Positions 11,826 through 22,534 of a stretch of DNA of 64,000 nucleotides are shown one piece after another. The position numbers and the translations under genes were made by a program. The notes beneath the pieces are model-generated. The model ran no database searches, had not been told where the DNA came from, and worked only from the letters and a program-made list of their open reading frames with translations. The first letter of the stretch is position 1. Every line of letters starts with the position of its first letter. This stretch comes from Linum tenue. Taxonomy: Eukaryota > Streptophyta > Magnoliopsida > Malpighiales > Linaceae. Location: the NCBI GenBank assembly GCA_946122785.1, contig CAMGYJ010000011.1:11718001-11782000 (forward strand). The letters run 5' to 3'.

Positions 11826-12828
11826 CAAAAAAAGAGAGCTAACTTGCCTTCAGGAAGCATCGTCTCACTTACAGTCGATGGAGACCATGAAGATCTCATC
11901 CTGAGAACAACAAAAAATGCTAGAACCAAATCAGGGCAAGAATATTGAATAGTAGACGTTGATCATCTCTGCATTTTGAATTCCATTACCATCCTGGCCG
12001 GGAAGCTCGAACAACTAAACCATACTCTCCTAGCCACCAATTTACGAACCTTCGATGAAAGCAGCGAGCAGTGCTAAACAGCAAGCATCTGAGACCTGAC
12101 CCAGACCAGCCTTCAGATAGCTTATCTATTTCTTCGTTCAAATATGTACTTTCAAGGAAGGTCATCCAAGCAGTAGAATCCGGTCAACTTTTCAGTACGT
12201 CAGTTCTGACCTCATAAAATAAGAAGAAGATTTGGTGGCACCCAAAGAGTCTGATTCGTGTATTTTTGCGTACATTCACAATATTTGGTGTTTATTCACG
12301 TAGGTAGGTGTTTATTTTCTGAAGAATACTTATGATTATTCGCGGAAACGATATCCATATTTTTCTCTTTTTTCACTAATAATTTCTCTTAGCCATATTT
12401 TGTGGAATTAAATTTGATTTTTCAGTTTTTTTTTTCTGTAAAATGAGTTGCAATATTGATTGTATAGAATGACATTCATTTTGATATATTTCAAAATTTA
12501 AAAATTAATTTTACAAAAAATGAATAATAAGCATGAATAAACACTAAGCAAGGTGAATATATAAATATTATTGTTTGCATGAACATCACTACTATTACGT
12601 GAATACAAATCAGCATGCCGTAAATAAGCACTAATTTATGTGAATAATCGCAAACATAACTAAATCATGTGTTGTTGCTCGTTAGGGTAGGGCCGGCCAC
12701 ACGAAATTCCCCATAAAATAAAAGCGAAAATAATACTCGAACTCCAGCGACTATAAATATGCAGTGCCACCAACTTTGAACGTAAATCACAATTACACTC
12801 GAGAAACTAACCACAGCCCTCGATCAGC
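11826..12828 (+). promoter_or_regulatory. Upstream region and core promoter of the first ERF gene
   Basis: A TATA box (TATAAATA, 12752-12759) lies 70-77 bp before the start codon. The sequences at about 11860-12222 and 12712-12828 resemble the region upstream of the second ERF gene (about 19000-19557), including the shared leader phrase TGCCACCAAC and the text around AAGCTCGAACAA. This shows the duplication included the promoter. A 489-bp segment (12223-12711) is absent from the sister promoter and is listed separately. Confidence 0.75.
12223..12711. mobile_element. Insertion in the first ERF promoter, absent from its paralogue
   Basis: The 489-bp segment is bordered by CATAAAATAA at 12213-12222 and 12712-12721. 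The paralogous promoter has a single CATAAAATAA (about 19367-19376) in an otherwise matching context, so it serves as the empty site. The interior is AT-rich with inverted phrases around TTATTCACG and GTGAATAA. The ends are only weakly complementary, so the transposon family is unresolved. The insertion lies upstream of the TATA box. Confidence 0.65.
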
Positions 12829-13305
12829 ATGGACAAAGGGAAGGAAACCAAGAAAACGACGACGAACGACCACCAGCAGGAGCTGAAGTTCCGCGGCGTC
12901 CGGCGGCGGCCGTGGGGGAAGTACGCGGCGGAGATACGGGACCCGGCGAGGCAAGGTGCGAGGCTGTGGCTGGGGACGTACGACACGGCGGTGGAGGCGG
13001 CTCGTGCCTACGACCGGGCAGCGTTCCACATGAGGGGACACCTCGCCATCCTCAACTTCCCCAACGAATATTACTGGCAGGCCATGGGGACCACCACGTA
13101 CTCTCACCAACCGCCTTCTTCCACGTGGGATGGAGCTGGCTCGTCAGCGTCCACTGCGGTGGCGAGGGGCAACGGCGCCGGCGGAGGGGAAGAGAATAAG
13201 GAGGTGTTTGAGTTCGAGTACTTGGATGACAGCGTGCTGGAGGAGCTGCTAGACGGTTCGTCTGAAGATGGGACAAAACATGGATATTATAGGACTAATA
13301 ACTGA
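12829..13305 (+). CDS. AP2/ERF transcription factor, group IX (ERF1/ERF95-98-like), tandem copy 1
   Basis: This intronless 158-residue nuclear transcription factor would bind GCC-box promoters. The AP2/ERF domain spans about residues 20-80 ([13 protein letters not shown] to NFPNEYY) and has the Ala and Asp of the AAEIRD segment that mark ERF rather than DREB proteins. A C-terminal acidic motif, [17 protein letters not shown] (about 125-141), is the group IX activation motif seen in small ERF095-098-type proteins. Between them is a short Ser/Gly-rich linker. Family members generally act in ethylene/jasmonate defence and stress signalling, but which process applies here cannot be told from sequence. 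The ATG lies 70 bp after a TATA box. The gene is a close paralogue of 19558-20040 (same AP2 text through NEYYWQAM and the same C-terminal motif). Confidence 0.96.
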   Translation: MDKGKETKKTTTNDHQQELKFRGVRRRPWGKYAAEIRDPARQGARLWLGTYDTAVEAARAYDRAAFHMRGHLAILNFPNEYYWQAMGTTTYSHQPPSSTWDGAGSSASTAVARGNGAGGGEENKEVFEFEYLDDSVLEELLDGSSEDGTKHGYYRTNN

Positions 13306-13451
13306 GGACGATCGATGATCTAATGGGTTCTTACAACTATGGTCTAGTTTACTTGTGTTTCTGTAGCTTATCCCGGATTTTGCTTACTGTACTGTGAATA
13401 AGACGCAAAACAAGCTAAGTGGCTGCAGCAACATCTTTTTCTTCTCTTAAG

Positions 13452-13644
13452 CTGTGGCGGAGCCACGCGCGTTATAGCTATAAGCCGCTATAGTCCCCTC
13501 AAATCTTGCAATTGAGCTCACTTACAAATTTTGTAACAATTTGAAAAATAGAGTAGCTGATAAGACTTTAGTCCTTTTTCACCAGTTCAAATCCCTTGAA
13601 CTTAATTTTTAGCCCCCTCGTTTAGATTTCTGACTCCGTCACTG
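13452..13644. mobile_element. Small hAT-type MITE 3' of the first ERF
   Basis: This 193-bp element has ends CTGTGGCGGAGCCA and, inverted, CAGTGACGGAGTCA, resembling the CAGTGGCGGAGCCA termini of plant hAT elements. It is bordered by a perfect 8-bp target duplication CTCTTAAG (13444-13451 and 13645-13652), as hAT transposition produces. No coding capacity is seen. It lies about 150 bp 3' of the ERF stop codon and so could fall in the 3' UTR. Confidence 0.85.
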
Positions 13645-13697
13645 CTCTTAAGTAGGACGTATTATAATATGGTCATTTTAAAGACCGCTCATATATG

Positions 13698-14062
13698 CAG
13701 TGGCGGCCGGAGCCACTTGGAGAGTAGGGGGTGCTTGCACCCCGTTGGGTTTGGAGAAAAAATTTCAGAGTAGGGGTATATACAAATTCGAATCAGTGAT
13801 CATTCAGTTGCAAGAAGAATTTTTTACCATCTCGACCAAGTGAGTTTTGTTATGCAATACACTTTCATCTTTATTTATAGTAATAAATTGTTGTCTTTTG
13901 TTTAAACTCGCTCATTTATTTTGTAGCTCTACAATAGATAAATTTTTTGTCTTTTTTTTTAACAAAGCTGAAAGTGAAGGAGTACCAATTGAAGTTCACT
14001 TGTTTGGTTCACAAAATCAATTCCAACCTACTTCTGAGTTCTGTTGCTTACTGTATGCTGTA
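13698..14062. other. Possible second hAT-like end and non-coding spacer
   Basis: CAGTGGCGGCCGGAGCCACT at 13698 looks like another hAT terminus, followed by a short hairpin-like GGGGTGCTTGCACCCC. I found no matching right end or 8-bp duplication. The rest, up to the LINE fragment at about 14063, shows no gene. Confidence 0.35.
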
Positions 14063-15317
14063 GTATAGACTTGAAGAACTCAACAGAACCCCCTTCTACC
14101 TCAGCATTAACCTGCCCCAGTAGCTTTTTGTAAAAACTCACTACTACCTCACACCTCTTCTACCTTTGTAACCCTATCTCCAGTCTCAGAAATAAGACTT
14201 GTGATGGTGTTTCTCTTCTGCCTCGTTCTCATAGATCTATGGAAATAGTTGGTATTTGAATCCCCACCTCTTAACCATATCTCCCTAGATTTTTGCCTCA
14301 GGAATGATTCCTCAACCTTCAACAGAGCGTGTAACTCTCTTGCTACTTGCACCTCTTCTGCAGCCAATATAGGAGTAGGGTCAGCTAGTGTTAATTCTTG
14401 AATTGTCCTCCAGCTCTACCTCCTTATCCTTCACTTTCTGCCTTAAATCAGAGTATTCCTCCTTATTAAGAACTTTAAGCATCCCTTTTAATAGTCTGAG
14501 CTTATTATAAACTTTCCCCATAGGGGATCCAGTAACCTCCTGATTCCATGCTTCATGTAGCAGCTCACCAAACCTCGGATGCTCCAGCCAAAAATTAAAA
14601 AACTTAAACGGTTTAGGCAGTGACTTCACTGGCACATCTGTTTGAACAAAGACTGGACAATGATCCGAGACCCCAGGTTTCTGAATATGAACCTTGCTAT
14701 CCTTAAACTCATCTAGCCAAGCCAGATTGACAAAAGCCCTGTCCAACCTCCTGGCAATAGGGTTGTTAGCTTGCCTATTTAACCAAGTAAACCAAGGGCC
14801 AGTGAACTTGTGCTCCTCTACTTCCATCTCTGTGAGCCACATTAAAATCAGTCATGCTTGCTGACTGTATCGGATTATTTGACCCCTCACTAGGATCCCT
14901 AATGGCATTGAAATCCCCCATTATTAACCATGGGCGATTTTGTACCTTCAACCCTACAATCTCTCTGTACATCTCCCTTCTTCCAACTTCTAAATTTGAA
15001 GCATAAATGAATGAGACAAAGAAAGGCACCACATCTCCCACCAGAACATGGACAAATTGCTCTGAGAATCCCAGAACTTGCACTTTGACATCCTCCTTCC
15101 AAACCAACCACAGCTTCCCAAGGCCACTTTCATTATAGAAAATCTTCTGTTTCCAATTCACAAATCTTTTCTTTAGCATCTTCTTTTCATCAGCTAGCTT
15201 TACCCGAGGCTCCAATACCGCTACTATATCTATAGTATACTTATTTATCTTCTTTAGTATATTATTATACTTGCTATCATCTACAAACCCTCTTGTATTG
15301 CATGATAATATCTTCAT
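14063..15317 (-). pseudogene. LINE ORF2 fragment: apurinic endonuclease domain, RT missing
   Basis: ORF2 of plant L1 elements encodes an APE-like endonuclease followed by reverse transcriptase. Here the start MKILSCNTRGF at 15317 is the usual N-terminal strand of the endonuclease. The catalytic-type motifs PWLIMGDFNAI (about 14940), ARRLDRAFVN (about 14730) and VSDHCPV (about 14660) follow. The linker motif KSREIWLRGGDSN leads towards the RT. One frameshift lies near 14842 (between the DFN and WLTEMEV segments) and another near 14395. The sequence stops around 14063 shortly after FYKKLL, so all RT motifs are lost. It is not functional. Confidence 0.85.
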
Positions 15318-15507
15318 TTTCGAAGTCTACCTCTACCACCACCTTTACCTTTCTTCTTTACCTCAAGAGGATCAATCCAGATGTTCTTCCCTTTGTTTGC
15401 TTCACCAGGAGCCATATTTTCCTTTTCTAGCACTGAAAACCTGGAACCCGTAGGAAGTATAGCTCGAGCAGTGCCTTGAGCTTTTAAACTCCCTTCCATA
15501 GAAGATA
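15314..15507 (-). pseudogene. LINE ORF1 C-terminal fragment
   Basis: A short minus-strand frame carries a GSRFSVLE phrase and a Lys/Arg/Gly-rich end (KKKGKGGGRGR) directly before the ORF2 start, as expected for the C-terminus of a plant LINE ORF1 nucleic-acid binding protein. Its upstream part continues across the insertion at 17030-17323, where a S-F-A-E-V-V phrase is seen. After removing the insertion the frames do not join cleanly, so at least one extra indel exists. Confidence 0.5.
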
Positions 15508-15516
15508 GTTTAAAGC

Positions 15517-17029
15517 ATGGATTAAGAAACCGTACCGGACATCAAACCGGAATCGTCTTTGGCATGGTAAATCGTGGTACAACCATGGTTCAACCATTTC
15601 CTACCGGTAAATACCGTTTTTGGAATAAAAAAATTATTTTTTTGTTAAAAAACCGTGCCGGCAAAATTAGGGTACCATACCGGGAAAATACCGGATTATA
15701 CCGCCTAAGAAACTGTAAAAGAGGAAATATACCGGAATAAAAGCTAAAAAAACAAAAAGAATAAGGACTTTTGTCATGTCCCCCACGCCTCCCAACTTAG
15801 GTAACCAGTTCGTGGAGCAGGAGCGAAAGCAAAAGCGTGAGAGCGTCCATATTATAAATTTTCAATAATGAGAGCGTGATGAGAGCGCTATTATAATATT
15901 ATTATAATTATTTTTTATATTTACAATGTAATTAGTATCAAAATAGTACATACCATAACAATAAATAAAATTAATATTGAAAATCCGAATGGTGAAAAAT
16001 AGTTGAACTCGTTAAAATATAACTCTACTATAAATATTTAAAAATCATTTCTCTGCTCTCTATTTGTCGATTGTGTCATTGTGATTACAAATAATTAAAA
16101 AAGTAATCATTTAATTTCCCACTTATTTATTCTTTCTTTTTGAATTACTTATTTCCATTATCTGTACACGACTACACCTACCACATATCTTACTTTCTCT
16201 CTTCCCTATCTAACTCTCTCTCCTCCCCAACCCAGAGCACGATGAAGCTCTGTTTTTTCTTTCTTCTCTTCTGACGATCAAAGCACTGATTTCTTTCTTT
16301 ATGCATGTAGCTTTTCCTCCATAAGATATCAACCTAGATCAACAAATTCAGAAAATATGGCCCTCGATCTCGCTTCTCTCACTGGCTCTCTCCCCTCTCC
16401 GCCGACCTTGAGAAGCAAGATAAAGCTCTGTTTTTGCTTCTTCTTTTTTTCAATCGGAGCATTCCTCTTTCACTATGCATATAAATTTTGCAGTAGTAAG
16501 AAACTAAGGCTGTTTGGATGACTTCTCTTTCCTTTGTCTTTTCTTTCTCACCAGAACCACAGAAAAGGTTCACCACAGATGGAGTCGGCGAGCTAGAAAG
16601 TGGAGCACGGGGTTGATTGGATGACTTTGAGGCTTGAGGCAAAGGACAACGGCCCTGGCGAGTGGCGACAAGACAAAGGACCGATTTGGATTGGAGAGTC
16701 TAGAGAGACGAGCGACGGACGAACAGCTGCTGGATCGCGATTTGAGGATGCGCCAGTTGCTAGGGGCAGGGGAAGACGGCGAGAGGGAATACTGGATACC
16801 TCTACTGCTACCCTAGGATTTTCCAGTCTCTAAAAAAAATTATTTGGCCAGTCTCCCAAGAACCGCCGGCACGATTAAAACCGGACGGTATCTCGCAGCA
16901 CTCTAGTTCCACCGATAATACCGGCCGGTACGCAAGTCCTACGGCAGTCTTCTCCGTCATACCGTTCATGGCTCGGTTCCCGGTTTTTCCGGTTCAACCG
17001 ACCGGCATGGTACGGTAAAGCAGTCATTG
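15517..17029. mobile_element. MULE-like element nested in the LINE, 9-bp target duplication
   Basis: GTTTAAAGC occurs at 15508-15516 and again at 17030-17038, exactly flanking the 1,513-bp segment and interrupting the LINE ORF1 text. A 9-bp duplication is characteristic of Mutator-like elements. The ends are rich in ACCGTACC / GGTACGGT-type phrases in inverted orientation (about 15529-15680 and 16860-17015). The interior carries repeated CT-rich leader-like sequence (for example AAGCTCTGTTTTT near 16245 and 16423) but no recognisable protein. The small open frames at 16379-16833 are not taken as genes. Confidence 0.75.
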
Positions 17030-17323
17030 GTTTAAAGCCCCCAGGCTTTGCATAGGTGTGGCAGGATTTCCAGCTATGGCTGATGATCCCTTCACCACCT
17101 CTGCAAAACTCACCCGAACTCCCCCATTTGATGAAGGGGAAATAGACTCAGGCACAACCTGAGTCGTCTCCTGGACTTCAATCTCCTCTGCTTGACTTGC
17201 CAAAATACTTTGCAACACACTGTCCTGACATGTAGAGTCCAAATGGAACAGATGATAAGACCAAAAACCTCTACACCTGAAATGAGGGACGCAGTTGGTA
17301 TCCCAGACATGTAACTGTATCAA

Positions 17324-18989
17324 CCAAGTATTTAGGAGGACACCTGTTGAGAAGGATATTACTATGAGGTTGAGAGAAGAAAGTGGAGGGTTTCCTAATA
17401 AGCAGAGCTGACGATGGTGAAGTGATTGAGAGAATGAGAGTGCATGTTAAGACAACAGAAACAGAGTTTTCATGCTCATTGGCCATACACAAGAAGAAGA
17501 TGAGAAAACGGTAGCACGTACAATCAATACATGGAGGAGCACCTTCACTACTTTTTTTTTTTTTTTTTAGTTTGAAAGGTACGATTGAATCTGTGAGATT
17601 GTCACTATACTCTTGTTGTTTAGAAAGTATCGATTTTTTCATTATAATTTTTTAGCAAACACAATGCATAGATTGTTCTGTGATATATGTGGCAGAAACT
17701 ATCACTCAAAACGAGTGATCGTTTTATCTCAACTTTATGTTGAGATTGTTAAGATAGTTAAATTAAGATTGTTTTATCTCAACTTTTTGCTAATATGCCA
17801 TACACAATCACATACCAATTCGTTGTATTTTACAATACAACAAAATTCATCAATACACATATTATATTATATTATATTATATTATATTATATTAACAATC
17901 GCAACATCTAAACTAACCCTTGGTTTTTGTTAAGTGACGACGCCATTAATATTTGTACAGTTTTCTTATTATCTTCTTTTAAGTGCCCTATTTAGGGGAC
18001 ACTGTTTTTACTTGCATTTTTCACTAATCTTGTCATGGACACATTTTTTTTTTCCTTTTAATATATTCAATACACTTATAAAGAGTGTTTCAAATATAAA
18101 GTTTTTTTTGTGAATTATGCCATTGTTTGGGTCACAAGAAACCTCAATAGTTGGATGATTAATATGACCGATTAACAACATTCTTTTTTCATTCGATAAT
18201 TTCGACATATGTTAATCAGAGATTGATGCTCAAAAGTAAAAATTTTGTCTCACTCTTGTTGTATTTTTATCTGATCATTTCATACATTTTATTTAAGTCG
18301 CTAATTCATCTCGATAACTTAAATTATCAAAAACTTCAACATTAAATCTCTATGATTGGGCATATGTATGAGCGCCTACATAAACAATTCACTTGCAGCT
18401 GCATATAAGGTAGGTCCAATATATTTTATTATAAATGAAAATGAATAAATAAACTGAGAAAAATAAAATAAATTTTTTTTTTATGGCTTGCACTTTAAAT
18501 TTCATCAAATACAAACTTGCATCTTTGCAAGTGTCCATCACATTTGTGCATACCCCTTTGTCGGGGGCGAACCTAGGTTAAGGGAAGGTATGTCAAGCGG
18601 CACACCTTGGGCCTGGATTCCGATGAAAAATTCATGTTCCGTCAATATAAAATTTTAAATTATGTTCTCCCACACAACTCCAAATTTTGTAGTAGACATA
18701 TTTATTGTAATTACAAATAACGAAATGATTTTTTTTTTGGTAAAAAAATTATAGCGGATATCATATTCGTGACCAATTAATCAATAATTGTTGGGTTGTA
18801 CGCATTGAAAAATATTCGAGTTGCAAAATAACCGATGCATATATTTCACATACCTCTCATAATATACAAATTTGTTGCTAGCTGCGAAAAAACAATGAAA
18901 ATATGTATACAGTATACTATGAATTATTTTATTTTATTTTTCTCGACTAACACACCTTTTAAAAAATTATGAGTCCGCCACTACCTTAT
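17324..18989. other. AT-rich intergenic stretch between LINE and second ERF promoter
   Basis: No gene is seen. The stretch holds a T-run at about 17552-17568, a pentanucleotide microsatellite (TATTA)n at about 17865-17895, and repeated TTTTATCTCAAC phrases at 17720-17800. At about 18557-18983 a block is bounded by GGGGGCGAACC and GAGTCCGCCACTA. This may be a worn hAT-type element, but no target duplication is readable. Confidence 0.45.
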
Positions 18990-19557
18990 ACAATTGCATA
19001 TTGAGTACCACATAATGCTTTTGCAGATGCTGTGGTAAAGCAATATCTCGTCACAGTCAAGTGATACCATGAAGGCCTTATCCGTGGAACAAAAAAGAAA
19101 ATTACTGGATGTTGTTTTGAATTCCATTCCATCTTGGGAAAGCTCGAACAATTAATCAAAACCATATCCATGCTCCTATAGCCATAGCTACCAATTTTGA
19201 GAACCTTCGAAGAAAGTAGGAAACTGTACAGCCTGCATCCCAGACCTGACTGAGACGAGACCAGCCTCCAGCTTTATCTCTTTCTTCCTTCAAAATATGC
19301 AGTTTCCAGTGGAAGGTCGATGAAGTAATGGAATTCAGTCAACTTCATACGTCAGTCCAGCCGACCACATAAAATAATAGCAAAAAAAAAATAATTACAC
19401 ACTCATTATCTCCACTCCAGCCAGCCAGCCACTATAAATATGCACTGCCACCAACCTTGAACGTAAACTACACAACTCCACTCAAGAAACTAACTACAAA
19501 TCCCTCATCACCGATAAAGCGAAGGAAAACCGGGGGGAAAAAAAAAAGAAAGCAACA
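18990..19557 (+). promoter_or_regulatory. Upstream region and core promoter of the second ERF gene
   Basis: A TATA box (TATAAATA, 19433-19440) lies about 118 bp before the start codon. The sequence aligns by eye with the region upstream of the first ERF from about 19000 onward, without the 489-bp insertion of that copy. The leader phrase TGCCACCAACCTTGAACGTA is shared almost exactly. Confidence 0.75.
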
Positions 19558-20040
19558 ATGAAGAACGACGTCGTCGGGCACCGTCATCAGGAGCTGAAGT
19601 TCCGCGGCATCCGGCGGCGGCCGTGGGGGAAGTACGCGGCGGAGATACGTGACCCGGCCAGGAAAGGGGCCCGGCTGTGGCTGGGAACGTACGACACGGC
19701 GGTGGAGGCGGCTCAGGCCTACGACCGAGCCGCGTTCAACATGAGGGGACACCTCGCCATCCTCAACTTCCCCAATGAGTATTACTGGCAGGCCATGAGC
19801 GCCGCCACGTGTCACCACCAACCTCCTTCCACGTGGGGTGGAGCTGGCGGCGCCGGCGTGTATGGTTTTGTGGGAGGGAGCAGCTCGTCTTCGTACACGG
19901 CGGCGACGAGGGGCGAAGGCGGCGGAGGGGAAGAGAATAAGGAGGTGTTTGAGTTCGAGTACTTGGATGACAGTGTGTTGGAGGAGCTGCTAGAGAGTTC
20001 GTTCGAAGATGAGGAAACACGACGATATCAACACTACTAA
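19558..20040 (+). CDS. AP2/ERF transcription factor, group IX (ERF1/ERF95-98-like), tandem copy 2
   Basis: This intronless frame encodes 160 residues. The AP2/ERF domain is at about residues 14-74 ([13 protein letters not shown] to NFPNEYY) with the ERF-type AAEIRD segment. The group IX C-terminal activation motif [17 protein letters not shown] sits at about 129-145. The linker differs from copy 1 by a Gly/Ser-rich expansion around a five-Ser run. The N-terminus is shorter and unrelated over the first dozen residues. The start at 19558 is the first in-frame ATG after the TATA box and immediately precedes the homologous segment. It is expected to be a nuclear GCC-box binding activator. It arose by duplication of a block that included the promoter. 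A retrotransposon lies 222 bp 3' of the stop codon. Confidence 0.96.
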   Translation: MKNDVVGHRHQELKFRGIRRRPWGKYAAEIRDPARKGARLWLGTYDTAVEAAQAYDRAAFNMRGHLAILNFPNEYYWQAMSAATCHHQPPSTWGGAGGAGVYGFVGGSSSSSYTAATRGEGGGGEENKEVFEFEYLDDSVLEELLESSFEDEETRRYQHY

Positions 20041-20234
20041 TGATGACGAGCTACCATATATATCTTTGTCCTGTTTTTTCATTTCATTCTCCTCCCATTA
20101 CCTCCCATAACATCCCTTTCCTTATTTCGTTTTACTTTTTTGCTATATATATTTGTTCTTTTGGTTCAAACTGGTATTGGACTACTATATATATAGATAT
20201 CTCTCACATTTCCCATTTTTCTTACTAGCCTTTA
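20041..20234 (+). other. 3' flank of the second ERF gene
   Basis: T-rich sequence with TATATA runs. It is likely 3' UTR and terminator region, but no specific polyadenylation signal can be fixed. Confidence 0.4.
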
Positions 20235-20261
20235 GGGTTGGCTATTTGGTCCGGACTATTT

Positions 20262-20886
20262 TGTTAAATCAGAGTGTGATATGATTTAAACAATAATCAA
20301 CTCTTGAACTGAAAATGCGACTTTTATTTGAATGAAAATGTTCAGTACAAGCAACACTAAGCCAAGCCAAGCAGCTTGGCTCTTTTGAACAGAGAAACAG
20401 AAAATCACTCGACAATCACTCACTCCCCAAGATTGAACCGCCCAGTACAAACAGATACCCTGCGATTCTTTCTACTGGAATGAAAATACCCTTTTGATCT
20501 AAATTGAAAGAAATCCTCAACCCAGAAGTTCTCACAATTCCCTCTCAAAAGTACAATCTATACAGTTTGAAGAACATACATCTTTATACTAAGGGGAGAA
20601 GCAGACCGTTACCTAGAATCAGTCTTGCAGTAGCCTAAATGATGTTTCTCGCATAGAGTCGGTGCGAGGAGGAGCGGGATATAGGAAAGCTAGGGATTTC
20701 GAGAGAAGAAGAGAGGCGAAATGATCGAGATTGCTGGTCTGTGATCAGCAAGCGAGGAGTCCAGAAGTTGACTTCGAAGGATGATCTCTTAGGCCAAAAC
20801 GACGTCACTTTGTTATGGGAGAGGACGAACCAAAACGTCGACGTGTGGATTTAGTTTGCAAGTAGAGGAGTCGTTTTGGGTCAACA
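20262..20886 (-). repeat. 3' LTR of the copia element
   Basis: 625 bp, TGTTAAATCAG at one end and GGGTCAACA at the other. It reads identical to the other LTR except G at 20718 where the other has A at 27866. Confidence 0.95.
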
Positions 20887-20899
20887 ATTTCCCTCTTCA
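20887..20899 (-). promoter_or_regulatory. Polypurine tract of the copia element
   Basis: On the minus strand GAAGAGGGAAAT abuts the 3' LTR. This is the expected place and composition for the plus-strand primer of reverse transcription. Confidence 0.75.
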
Positions 20900-21156
20900 T
20901 CCGAGAAGTCCACTGCAAAAACAAAAACAACAGAGAAACAGCAGCACAGGCAGTCCAGAATAACGGGGGAAATTTCATTTAATAAAAAGCAGAAGTACAT
21001 AAAGCTTTGTCCTGAAACAGGACCATCAAAACATCAGGATATAATCCTGGCAAAAGTTCCCCCTAAGCAGATTACCCTAGAAGACTACAAACTTAAATAA
21101 CAAATCCTTCCAACAGGATGATCAAATAACAGAACGAAAGAGAAACAGAAGGAGAA

Positions 21157-22170
21157 TTAGGAGGCCGGAGAGGAGGCAGGAGCAGTGGCAGCAGATTCGT
21201 CTGACGACGAGTCCCCTTCAGAGATGGTAAATACCAAGTCGCCAGCTTTGCTTGATTCACCAACAGACTTGGTTTTCTTGATGCCAGAGGACTTGGGAGG
21301 AGGACCGAGAAGGGAAGTAGAAGGTTGAGGGGGAGGAGAGATATCAGAGGGAAGGTCCAGAACCATCAGCACATTGAGTGCACTGATGTACATGGTGGAG
21401 GAGACACTCCTAAATTCAGAGAGATCGACACCGAGGTTGATTAGAAGTCGAGTAATGAGTGACCCGAAAGGAATCAACCCTCTGTAGTTTTCATCACCAA
21501 CTGGCAACATTTGACCAAACACAATGCTCGAATAGTCCAGCTTTCGTCGAGCAGTTGCACTTGCAATAATCCACAGATCCATGTGGAGAACTCTGTCTTG
21601 GTTGAACGTTCGGGGAAAAAGGACATGGGTGATGAAATGATGAAAGATCCTCAACCTTGGAGGCAGCCAGCAGACAGGAATAGGTATATCTGAACCTCCA
21701 GTGGGCTCAGTTGAGAAATTGCCATATTCCACCTCGACTTTGAACTCGTGCTTCCAAAATTCAGAGGGATGAGCAACTCCAAGTCCTTGGGAAGGAAACC
21801 CCAGAATCCCATTTAGAGCTTCTACTGGTATGGTCAGAAGATGGCCATAAACCAGAGTAGTGAAGCTCCTAGAGCTGATACCAGGACTCTTAAGATTTGA
21901 ATAAAAGTACTTGACTGCACCCGGACAAGCAGGGTGCACAGGCTGGCGGAGTAAAAAATCCCATCCGAGTCCTTCAATGAGGGACACTATATCATACTTG
22001 TAGAGGTTAAACTCATATGGATCGAGTTGTGTGGTGTGGTGCAGCCTTCGTTTGTCGAAATGCTGGAGGTAGCGATGGTGGTTGACAACTAAAGGCTCAT
22101 GAAACATGTAGCCAGAAAATGTGTGCACCAGTCCATCAAAACGGAAAGGACGGGGAAGATGGTCACTCAT
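21157..22170 (-). CDS. Third ORF of the copia element, plant transposon-protein domain
   Basis: An uninterrupted 337-codon frame begins with ATG at 22170, 365 bp after pol ends. It sits where Sireviruses carry an env-like or additional ORF. I see no signal peptide or obvious membrane segment, so an envelope role is not supported. The central text (GLGWDFLL, VKYFYSNL, LNGILGFPSQG, LRIFHHF) resembles the widespread 'putative plant transposon protein' domain, and it resembles the ORF at 46885-47757 in this same window. The C-terminus is Pro/Ser-rich and acidic with many D/E/S residues (…EGDSSSDES…). The function is unknown. Confidence 0.8.
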   Translation of the reverse strand: MSDHLPRPFRFDGLVHTFSGYMFHEPLVVNHHRYLQHFDKRRLHHTTQLDPYEFNLYKYDIVSLIEGLGWDFLLRQPVHPACPGAVKYFYSNLKSPGISSRSFTTLVYGHLLTIPVEALNGILGFPSQGLGVAHPSEFWKHEFKVEVEYGNFSTEPTGGSDIPIPVCWLPPRLRIFHHFITHVLFPRTFNQDRVLHMDLWIIASATARRKLDYSSIVFGQMLPVGDENYRGLIPFGSLITRLLINLGVDLSEFRSVSSTMYISALNVLMVLDLPSDISPPPQPSTSLLGPPPKSSGIKKTKSVGESSKAGDLVFTISEGDSSSDESAATAPASSPAS

Positions 22171-22534
22171 TTTGGGGTTTGAAGGCGAAGTTTGTGGGAG
22201 TAAACACGATGATGGGTGAGTTTTGAGAGCAGTGTGAGATAGGCAGATATCACTGTCTCCTTTTATAGAAGAAAAGATCAGAGAGGTCCTGGAAGCTGAA
22301 GAGTCTCAGCAGACTCTAGTTTGTGAAATGATTAGGCTAAAAAGAAAGGGTGCATTGGACGAGACAGGCATGAGCCGAAATGGAGCGGTTTGCTTTGTGT
22401 AAACCAAGACACGCAAAAGATGCTTTAAACTAATACTCCAATCAGCTTACTGAAACATAGATTTAGTTTTAGAGATTTGTAATCATGATTTTTCTCCACC
22501 AGTGCATGTAAGACATAGAGAACTGAGTTGTCTT

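Larger units (their letters stand above)
14063..17323 (-). mobile_element. Degenerate LINE (L1-type non-LTR retrotransposon), 3' truncated and interrupted
   Basis: Reading the minus strand from about 17323 downward gives a likely ORF1 tail (17323-17030), a foreign insertion (15517-17029), the rest of the ORF1 tail (15507-15314, with a G-S-R-F-S-V-L-E phrase and a basic end), then ORF2 from the ATG at 15317. ORF2 breaks off near 14063 before any reverse transcriptase core. Loss of the 3' part is unusual, because LINE copies are normally 5' truncated, and it implies a later deletion. The 5' boundary at higher coordinates is not clear. Confidence 0.7.

Noticed and set aside
12793..13276. Minus-strand frames opposite the first ERF (and the equivalents at 19468-20020 and 30142-30524)
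   Set aside because: Shadows of GC-rich ERF coding sequence.
16379..16833. Short frames inside the nested MULE-like element
   Set aside because: No domain, overlapping on both strands, in a non-autonomous element.
18557..18983. Second hAT element upstream of the copy 2 ERF
   Set aside because: The ends are only loosely hAT-like and the flanking octamers do not match.
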